A DNA stretch of 10,617 nucleotides from the NCBI GenBank assembly GCA_003229065.1, contig QIHJ01000054.1:1-10617 (forward strand), read 5' to 3'. Below the pieces are notes generated by a model that saw only the letters and a program-made list of their open reading frames with translations, was not told where the DNA came from and did no database searches. Source of the DNA: Candidatus Dadabacteria bacterium. Its GTDB lineage: Bacteria > Desulfobacterota_D > UBA1144 > Nemesobacterales > UBA2774. Position numbers and translations under genes: made by a program. Position 1 is the stretch's first letter, and the number at the start of each line of letters is the position of its first letter. Positions 6,297 through 10,617 of the stretch are shown piece by piece.

Positions 6297-7226
6297 GTGA
6301 AAGGCAAAAAGCCCAAATTACTTGTTATACTCGGCCCCACTGCATCGGGAAAGAGCGCGCTCGGGATGGATATAGCACATGAGCTTAATGCACAAATTTT
6401 AAGTGCCGACTCCCTTCAAGTCTACAGACATTTTGATATAGGCACTGCTAAACCCACATCCCCGGATCAAGAGCGCATTAGACATCATATTATAGATGTT
6501 ATAGATCCTGCCGAGGAGTTTAATGCGGGTATGTTCAGGGAGCGTGCGAGCGCTGTAATCCGGGATCTTCACGGACAGGGTGTAAACATAATCGTAGCCG
6601 GTGGTACCTACCTCTATGTAAAAATCCTTCTCTCCGGGCTTATAGACGGTATACCCTCTGATACCGATATACGGGCCGATATTAAAAAAGAGAACTTAGC
6701 TTTGGGAACAGAGCGTCTTTACGAAAGGCTTAAATCCATTGATCCCGAGGCCGCAAGTAAAATACATACAAATGATTATGTCAGAATTGAGCGGGCGCTT
6801 GAAGTCCATTACTTAACAGGACAGAAAATATCAAATCTCCACATGCGTCATGGTTTCAGCGAGAGCAGCTATAATTACATGAAAATAGGTATCACCATTC
6901 AGCGTGAGGCGCTCAAAGATAAAATTGATGAGCGTGTTGACGATATGCTTGAGCGAGGGCTTGTAGAGGAAGTACGGAGAATAAGGGATATGGGCTATGC
7001 AAGTGATATAAAACCCATGCAGTCAATCGGTTATAAGCAAATAAATCAATATTTGGATAACGAAATTTCGCTTGAGCAAACGATTGAGCTTATAAAACGG
7101 GACACTAAGAGGTTCGCAAAACGCCAGATGACATGGCTAAGAAACGACAAAGAAATAAAGTGGTATGATATCCCTCAGAACAGAACTGAAGTTGTGAAAT
7201 TGGCATCAAAGTTCTTTTCTTCTTAG
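6297..7226 (+). CDS. miaA: tRNA dimethylallyltransferase MiaA
   Basis: MiaA transfers the dimethylallyl group of DMAPP to N6 of A37 in tRNAs reading UNN codons, the first step towards ms2i6A. The 309-residue length is normal. The P-loop GPTASGKS is at 13-20. It is followed by the substrate-binding signature SADSLQVYRHFDIGTAKPT (Asp38 is the catalytic base in this family), the HHIIDVIDP block, and AGGTYLYV at 101-108. The C-terminal part has the conserved MQSIGYKQ and DTKRFAKRQMTWLRND segments that grip the anticodon loop. The GTG at 6297 is the only canonical start: reading upstream in frame there is no ATG, GTG or TTG before the TGA at 6264-6266, and the next Met is past the P-loop. No accessible Shine-Dalgarno is seen. 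The gene is last in the rightward cluster and converges on ccmH with a 16-base gap. Confidence 0.98.
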   Translation: MKGKKPKLLVILGPTASGKSALGMDIAHELNAQILSADSLQVYRHFDIGTAKPTSPDQERIRHHIIDVIDPAEEFNAGMFRERASAVIRDLHGQGVNIIVAGGTYLYVKILLSGLIDGIPSDTDIRADIKKENLALGTERLYERLKSIDPEAASKIHTNDYVRIERALEVHYLTGQKISNLHMRHGFSESSYNYMKIGITIQREALKDKIDERVDDMLERGLVEEVRRIRDMGYASDIKPMQSIGYKQINQYLDNEISLEQTIELIKRDTKRFAKRQMTWLRNDKEIKWYDIPQNRTEVVKLASKFFSS

Positions 7227-7234
7227 ATTTTATG

Positions 7235-7254
7235 GAGGAAGTTCAAGTTTCCTC
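7235..7254. terminator. Possible weak bidirectional terminator between miaA and ccmH
   Basis: GAGGAA (7235-7240) and TTCCTC (7249-7254) form a 6-bp stem around an 8-base loop in the narrow gap between two convergent genes, overlapping the ccmH stop region. The rightward transcript continues with a pyrimidine stretch rather than a true U-tract, and the leftward one lacks a U-tract. Position is suggestive, but the structure is weak. Confidence 0.3.
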
Positions 7255-7746
7255 TCTCTTAAGCTCCTCGTCAATCTTATCCAGATATATGCCGTCACTT
7301 TTACTCTTAGTCTTTTCAGCAATTTCTAATTTCTCTTCTTTCTTAGACCCCGCCTGGTAAAGAAATATTACAATCCCGAAAAGTCCGAGCACGATTGCAA
7401 GTCCCGGCAGAATCCAGAGAACCCAGTTCACCCCTTTGGCCGGTGGCGCTCCGAGGATAGTCTCTCCGTAGGTTTCTATGAAATATGCTACAATTTCATC
7501 CCTGCTCTGCCCCTCCTGGAGTTTTTTCCTGATCACCTGCCTCATATCGTTTGCTAGGTTCGAATTACTCTCGGCCACACTCTGACCTTGGCAAACCGGG
7601 CACAGTAGAGAGTGTGAGATTTCGTTTGCCTGATCGTCTAACGTCTTCTCCTGTGACTGTGACGGCTCTGTAGATATTAGGCTTCCAAAAATCACTAAGG
7701 TAAGAATAAGAAGGCTTATGCATCTCATATTATTTTGTATTTTCAT
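7243..7746 (-). CDS. ccmH: Cytochrome c-type biogenesis protein, CcmH/CycL family
   Basis: In System I cytochrome c maturation, CcmH is a membrane-anchored, periplasm-facing thiol protein that resolves apocytochrome disulfides and helps present the CxxCH motif to the haem lyase CcmF. From the ATG at 7746 the protein has 167 residues: an N-terminal hydrophobic signal or anchor (about 9-23), the signature LCPVCQGQSVAESNS with Cys49 and Cys52, a three-helix-type region (NLANDMRQVIRKKLQEGQSRDEIVAYF, then YGETILGAPP), a membrane helix (about 106-131), and a charged lysine-rich tail. The residue before Cys49 is Leu where Arg is common. The start is uncertain: the open frame reaches a TTG at 7773, while ATG at 7728 falls one base after the ccmG stop, giving a tight coupled junction. 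No strong Shine-Dalgarno discriminates. CcmF and CcmI are not adjacent here. Confidence 0.9.
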   Translation of the reverse strand: MKIQNNMRCISLLILTLVIFGSLISTEPSQSQEKTLDDQANEISHSLLCPVCQGQSVAESNSNLANDMRQVIRKKLQEGQSRDEIVAYFIETYGETILGAPPAKGVNWVLWILPGLAIVLGLFGIVIFLYQAGSKKEEKLEIAEKTKSKSDGIYLDKIDEELKREET

Positions 7747-8296
7747 CCTCAATATTGATATCTTTCTCTTCAATAGTTTTTGTGACGAAATAATCTATTA
7801 TTTGCTCTGTAAGGGTGCCCGTGAATTTATTCCTTACATATCCCGAGGAATCGATAAAATATGTTTCAGGCACGCCCCCGACTCCGTAATCCACCTGGAT
7901 TTCTTCTTCCGGGTCAATACCATGGGGGTAGGCTCCTCCGAATTTGTTCATATAACTCCGGGCGTTTGAGCTGTCGTCCCAAACATTTACTCCTATAAAG
8001 ATTACATCATCGTCTTTATACCTCTGCCATGAATTCTCTAAAGCCCGGGCTTCCTGGCGGCAGGGCATGCACCATGAGGCCCAGAAATTAACGAGCACGG
8101 TATTCCCTCTTAATTCCGATAGTGTGAGGTCGGTGCCGTCAAACAGATTGAGTGTAAAATCAGGCGCTTTCTTACCTATCAGAGGAGATGACTTGGGTGT
8201 TTCCCTATTGCCGAATATGGAGTAGGCAAGTAGACCGATAAAGACTACAATAATTACGAATACGACTATATGATTTGCGGTTCGGAAAAATTTCAT
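7730..8296 (-). CDS. ccmG: Thiol:disulfide interchange protein, CcmG/DsbE (TlpA/ResA-like thioredoxin)
   Basis: This is a membrane-tethered periplasmic thioredoxin that reduces disulfides, probably on apocytochrome c or its partner CcmH, before haem ligation. The 188 residues comprise one N-terminal membrane anchor (about 9-28, with positively charged residues before it), a TlpA-type opening (GKKAPDFTLNLFDG, 41-54), the active site FWASWCMPC with Cys76 and Cys79, and the cis-proline motif GVPE (Pro143) in YGVGGVPETYFIDSSG. The GVPE context and the ccmH neighbour favour CcmG/DsbE over general TlpA or ResA, but the three are hard to separate by sequence alone. The ATG at 8296 directly precedes the membrane anchor, though no good Shine-Dalgarno is visible. 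ccmH follows with an overlap or a 1-base gap depending on its start, so the two form one transcription unit. Confidence 0.92.
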   Translation of the reverse strand: MKFFRTANHIVVFVIIVVFIGLLAYSIFGNRETPKSSPLIGKKAPDFTLNLFDGTDLTLSELRGNTVLVNFWASWCMPCRQEARALENSWQRYKDDDVIFIGVNVWDDSSNARSYMNKFGGAYPHGIDPEEEIQVDYGVGGVPETYFIDSSGYVRNKFTGTLTEQIIDYFVTKTIEEKDINIEDENTK

Positions 8297-8330
8297 GAGA
8301 GATATGATAAAGCTTAGTTATACTGTAGAT

Positions 8331-8336
8331 ATTATA
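8331..8336 (-). promoter_or_regulatory. Candidate -10 element for the ccmG-ccmH unit
   Basis: On the minus strand this reads TATAAT, a consensus -10, about 35 bases before the ccmG start. A second weaker TATAAC lies at 8317-8322. No convincing -35 was found at the right distance and the DNA is AT-rich, so confidence is low. Confidence 0.35.
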
Positions 8337-8416
8337 GCTAATAATGCGTCTCTTTCATATCTATTATGTTGGGATTAAAGAGGGATTAAATTATTAGACT
8401 AATGTCTTTCAGGTTA

Positions 8417-8425
8417 TGATATAAT
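8417..8425 (+). promoter_or_regulatory. Extended -10 promoter for the diguanylate cyclase gene
   Basis: TGATATAAT is a perfect match to the extended -10 consensus TGnTATAAT. The -35 region is poor (TTAGAC at 8394-8399, 20 bases away), as is common for extended -10 promoters. Initiation near 8432 would leave a leader of about 47 bases. The 182-base intergenic region (8297-8478) thus seems to carry divergent promoters for ccmG and this gene; nothing else was recognised in it. Confidence 0.55.
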
Positions 8426-8478
8426 ACAACCCTAGTAAGTCGGGACTGGAGAAATCTTCTTTTTAAGCGTTTACCGTT

Positions 8479-10209
8479 ATGCAGAATAGAGATATGGACA
8501 TTAAAGGAAAGGAAATTGAGAGAGAGAGAGCTCTACTCAACTTCAGAATTCTCGATACGGAGCCCGAGGAGGCGTTTGATGAGCTCGCGCGCCTGGCGGC
8601 CTTTGTTTGTAAGACTCCGATCGCACTGATAACATTCATAGATAAAGAGAGAGAATGGATAAAGTCTGCGGTCGGCATAGATATAGACAAAAGGGAAATC
8701 CCACTACAAAGCTCGTTCGGTGCAAGGTTAATACGCGATCCAGAGGAGTTTCTCGCGGTTTTTAATCCCACAAGTGACGATATACTCGGTATGAATCCGT
8801 TAATCCGCTCTATTAAAGATATCGGTTTTTGCGCAGGCGTTCCGTTGACGGACTTATCTGAAAGCAAAATCGGAAGCCTAACAGTCTTGGGGTATAAACC
8901 CAAAGACCTGAGCTTTGAGCAGCTTTCACTACTTAAAACAATAGCCAAGCAAGTGATGGTGCAGCTTGAGCAAAGGAAAGACCGGGCAGATCACACAGGG
9001 CCTGTGCTCGACTTTAAGAAGCTCGATGACATAAGTAAATCTCAAGATACTCAAGATCATAACTATAATAAGGTCTTACTCTCAGCCTCTCAGGATATGA
9101 CAACGGATACTGTAAGGACTGTTACCAAAAAGGACTCTGAAAATAAGGGAATTCAAATAACATCCCTGGGCGAAAAAGAAATATCAGATTGGGTCTACAA
9201 ATTAGAAGCTCAAAGTAAGCAGCTCATTTTACTTTGTGAAATGGACGAGCTTCTTCAGGCTGCAAATAGTGACCAAGACATCTATACGATAATAAAAAAC
9301 TATGTCCAAATACTATTTCCCAACACTACAGGCGCTCTATATGTATTAAATGATGCTCTCAATCTGATCCAGGACGTCGTGACCTGGGGGCATAATGTAA
9401 GGAGTGAGCATTCGTTTACACCCGAGATGTGCTGGGGACTGAGACTGGGCAGGATACACACCGGTACAAGCTCAAGTAAAGAGCTCCATTGCCAGCATAT
9501 AGTAGCAGGGAACCCCTTTAACTATCTATGCGCCCCTCTTTCAGCTGGGAGTAAAGTCCTTGGGCTCATATATATTCAAGACTCGGAGGAACCTTCTTAC
9601 GACTTCGATTACGAAAGGTTAGGAAGCTCTGATAAGCAGTACATACTCTCAACCATAGCCAAACATTCGGGGCTTGCTCTTGCAAACCTCAAGCACCGTG
9701 AGCACCTGGGAGCTCAGGCTGTATATGACTCTCTTACCGGCCTTTTTAACAGACGCTATATGGAGGAGACATTAAAACGCGAGCTCAGCAGGGTTACTCG
9801 TAAGAAGAACCTGCTCGGGCTTATAATGGCTGATATAGACCACTTCAAGCGCTTTAACGATTCTTACGGGCATGCCGCGGGCGATGCGCTTCTCAGGAGT
9901 CTGGGCTCATTTTTTAAGGAGCATGTAAGACGTGAAGACATTGCGTGCCGCTACGGGGGGGAAGAATTCGTGCTCATAATGCCCGAATCTTCGCTCGAAA
10001 ACACCCGGATGAGGGCTGAGCAGATACGTGAGGAGATAAAGCAGCTCCGCGTATGGCATCGCGGGAGTTTAATAAATTCCGTCAATGTGTCGATGGGTGT
10101 TGTAGTTTTTTCAGAGCACGGAAACTCTGCCGAGACGCTTCTCGAATCTGCGGACAAGGCTCTTTACAGGGCCAAAAGACAAGGGCGGGACAGGATCGAA
10201 ATCGCCTGA
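8479..10209 (+). CDS. GAF-GAF-GGDEF diguanylate cyclase (soluble sensor)
   Basis: This 576-residue protein should make the second messenger c-di-GMP from two GTP under control of two sensory GAF domains. GAF1 (about 20-165) opens with the typical RERALLNFRILDTEPEEAFD and has IALITFIDKEREW, but the frequent SFCAHxI motif reads SFGARLI. A polar linker (about 168-245) precedes GAF2 (about 255-405), which has MCWGLRLGRIH (Cys318), LHCQH (Cys338, His340) and YLCAPL, a pattern often seen in GAF-GGDEF proteins. The GGDEF domain starts at DSLTGLFNRR (417) and contains ADIDHFKRFND (metal and GTP binding), active-site GGEEF at 493-497, and the inhibitory-site RxxD (RRED, 484-487) five residues before it. 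It is therefore predicted to be active and product-inhibited. There is no membrane helix, signal peptide, EAL or receiver domain. ATG 8479 and ATG 8494 are both possible starts; an in-frame stop at 8464 excludes longer forms. The ligand is unknown. Confidence 0.95.
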   Translation: MQNRDMDIKGKEIERERALLNFRILDTEPEEAFDELARLAAFVCKTPIALITFIDKEREWIKSAVGIDIDKREIPLQSSFGARLIRDPEEFLAVFNPTSDDILGMNPLIRSIKDIGFCAGVPLTDLSESKIGSLTVLGYKPKDLSFEQLSLLKTIAKQVMVQLEQRKDRADHTGPVLDFKKLDDISKSQDTQDHNYNKVLLSASQDMTTDTVRTVTKKDSENKGIQITSLGEKEISDWVYKLEAQSKQLILLCEMDELLQAANSDQDIYTIIKNYVQILFPNTTGALYVLNDALNLIQDVVTWGHNVRSEHSFTPEMCWGLRLGRIHTGTSSSKELHCQHIVAGNPFNYLCAPLSAGSKVLGLIYIQDSEEPSYDFDYERLGSSDKQYILSTIAKHSGLALANLKHREHLGAQAVYDSLTGLFNRRYMEETLKRELSRVTRKKNLLGLIMADIDHFKRFNDSYGHAAGDALLRSLGSFFKEHVRREDIACRYGGEEFVLIMPESSLENTRMRAEQIREEIKQLRVWHRGSLINSVNVSMGVVVFSEHGNSAETLLESADKALYRAKRQGRDRIEIA

Positions 10210-10302
10210 TTTACACTTATGTTTTAACTCGTTAGAATATACCCGTTCATAATCGAACAAATAACATATAGACACACTCAAATGAGCACTCATAAAATAT
10301 TT

Positions 10303-10617
10303 TTAATGATAATGCCCATCATTCTCCCCTTCAGTAAAATCTTCCAATGTGGGCTGATGCTTCTCTTCAAATTCTTTATACGTCTCAGGCGTAAGGTCTG
10401 GCAATTGTTTTAAAAACGCGACTATCGACCATATTTCTTCGTCACTGTGAAATAGTCCGAAACCAGGCATTGCGGTCATTTTTATTCCGTTCTTTGTGAC
10501 CCAAAAGAGCTCTGCAGAGCTCATCTCTTCAACCTCCTCTGCTAGTAAAGGAGGACTCGGGTTAAACCCTTCGGCAGGGTCTTTGCCGGGAGCTCCATGG
10601 CAGCCTGCGCACATATC
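10303..10617 (-). CDS. c-type cytochrome, C-terminal part (5' truncated by window edge)
   Basis: About 104 residues of a monohaem class I-like cytochrome c domain are visible. The fragment starts just before the haem-attachment motif CAGCH (residues 3-7 of the fragment), so the signal peptide and any upstream domain lie beyond the right edge. The Met immediately before CAGC is internal, not a start. Downstream are a PSPPL loop, NGIKMTAMPGFG, which supplies the probable axial ligand Met50, and the C-terminal helix DEEIWSIVAFLKQLP, the normal ending of the fold. An acidic, histidine-containing tail (TLEDFTEGENDGHYH) follows. It should be an electron carrier in the periplasm, loaded with haem by the Ccm pathway. 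It converges on the diguanylate cyclase gene across 93 AT-rich bases. The partner or pathway cannot be inferred from this fragment. Confidence 0.9.
   Translation of the reverse strand, partial: DMCAGCHGAPGKDPAEGFNPSPPLLAEEVEEMSSAELFWVTKNGIKMTAMPGFGLFHSDEEIWSIVAFLKQLPDLTPETYKEFEEKHQPTLEDFTEGENDGHYH

Noticed and set aside
7718..7969. Plus-strand open frame of 83 codons antisense to the ccmG/ccmH junction
   Set aside because: It lies opposite two well-supported genes, lacks a ribosome-binding site and resembles no known protein; it is a shadow of the coding strand.
8426..8478. Possible riboswitch in the cyclase leader
   Set aside because: The leader is about 47 bases, contains only a 4-bp AGAA/TTCT stem, and shows no GEMM or other known aptamer pattern.
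8518..8530. GA dinucleotide repeat near the start of the diguanylate cyclase gene
   Set aside because: It encodes the Glu-Arg-Glu-Arg part of the conserved opening of this GAF family (RERALLNFRILDTEPE). It has only about six units, so there is no good reason to call it a contingency repeat.
8463..8948. Minus-strand open frame of 161 codons opposite GAF1 of the cyclase
   Set aside because: Serine- and leucine-rich translation typical of an antisense shadow; the plus-strand frame holds clear GAF motifs.
10245..10310. Small inverted repeats and a T-run between the cyclase and cytochrome genes
   Set aside because: Stems are only 4-5 bp (GTTC/GAAC at 10245-10258; ATGA/TCAT near 10284) in AT-rich DNA. 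A terminator is expected between convergent genes, but none of these is convincing.
1..10617. Hidden mobile element, defence or secondary-metabolite system
   Set aside because: All long frames belong to recognised housekeeping, cytochrome or signalling families. No transposase, integrase, terminal repeats, toxin-antitoxin pair or base-composition break was seen.

Overview
The window is a compact stretch of bacterial chromosome of moderate GC content. It has three parts: (A) positions 1-7226, plus strand, a translation and RNA-metabolism gene cluster; (B) 7243-8296, minus strand, a two-gene cytochrome c maturation unit; (C) 8479-10617, a signalling gene facing a c-type cytochrome gene that runs off the right edge. 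Every gene is recognisable and intact except the two cut by the window edges. No tRNA, rRNA, CRISPR array, insertion sequence or prophage remnant was seen, and no gene-free stretch is longer than about 180 bases.

Part A runs infB (3' end) - DUF503/ylxP - rbfA - nrnA-type DHH phosphoesterase - truB - rpsO - pnp - miaA. Genes are nearly contiguous: rbfA and nrnA overlap by 11 bases, nrnA and truB overlap by 4 (ATGA), and rpsO and pnp are 19 bases apart. A probable internal promoter lies in the truB-rpsO gap, and a 12-bp hairpin with a GNRA-type tetraloop fills the pnp-miaA gap. The products initiate translation (IF2), mature the 30S subunit (RbfA, S15), modify tRNA (TruB psi55, MiaA i6A37) and degrade RNA (PNPase, then the NrnA-type enzyme on short oligonucleotides). 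Four of these genes use non-ATG starts (TTG for rbfA and pnp, GTG for nrnA and miaA).

Part B, read right to left, encodes a membrane-anchored CcmG/TlpA-type thioredoxin and a CcmH-type thiol protein, which together reduce and present apocytochrome cysteines for haem attachment. A CxxCH cytochrome gene nearby in part C is a plausible client. Part C also holds a soluble GAF-GAF-GGDEF diguanylate cyclase, divergent from ccmG, with intact active and inhibitory sites. Its probable promoter is a perfect extended -10.

The organism is a Gram-negative-type bacterium with System I cytochrome c maturation. The infB-DUF503-rbfA-DHH-truB-rpsO-pnp order resembles deltaproteobacterial (Desulfobacterota-like) and related phyla, but the window does not fix the lineage. 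This is largely ordinary conserved sequence and I see no strong case for a previously undescribed system. The points most worth a second look are the pnp-miaA hairpin, the diguanylate cyclase in its redox neighbourhood, and the DUF503 protein.
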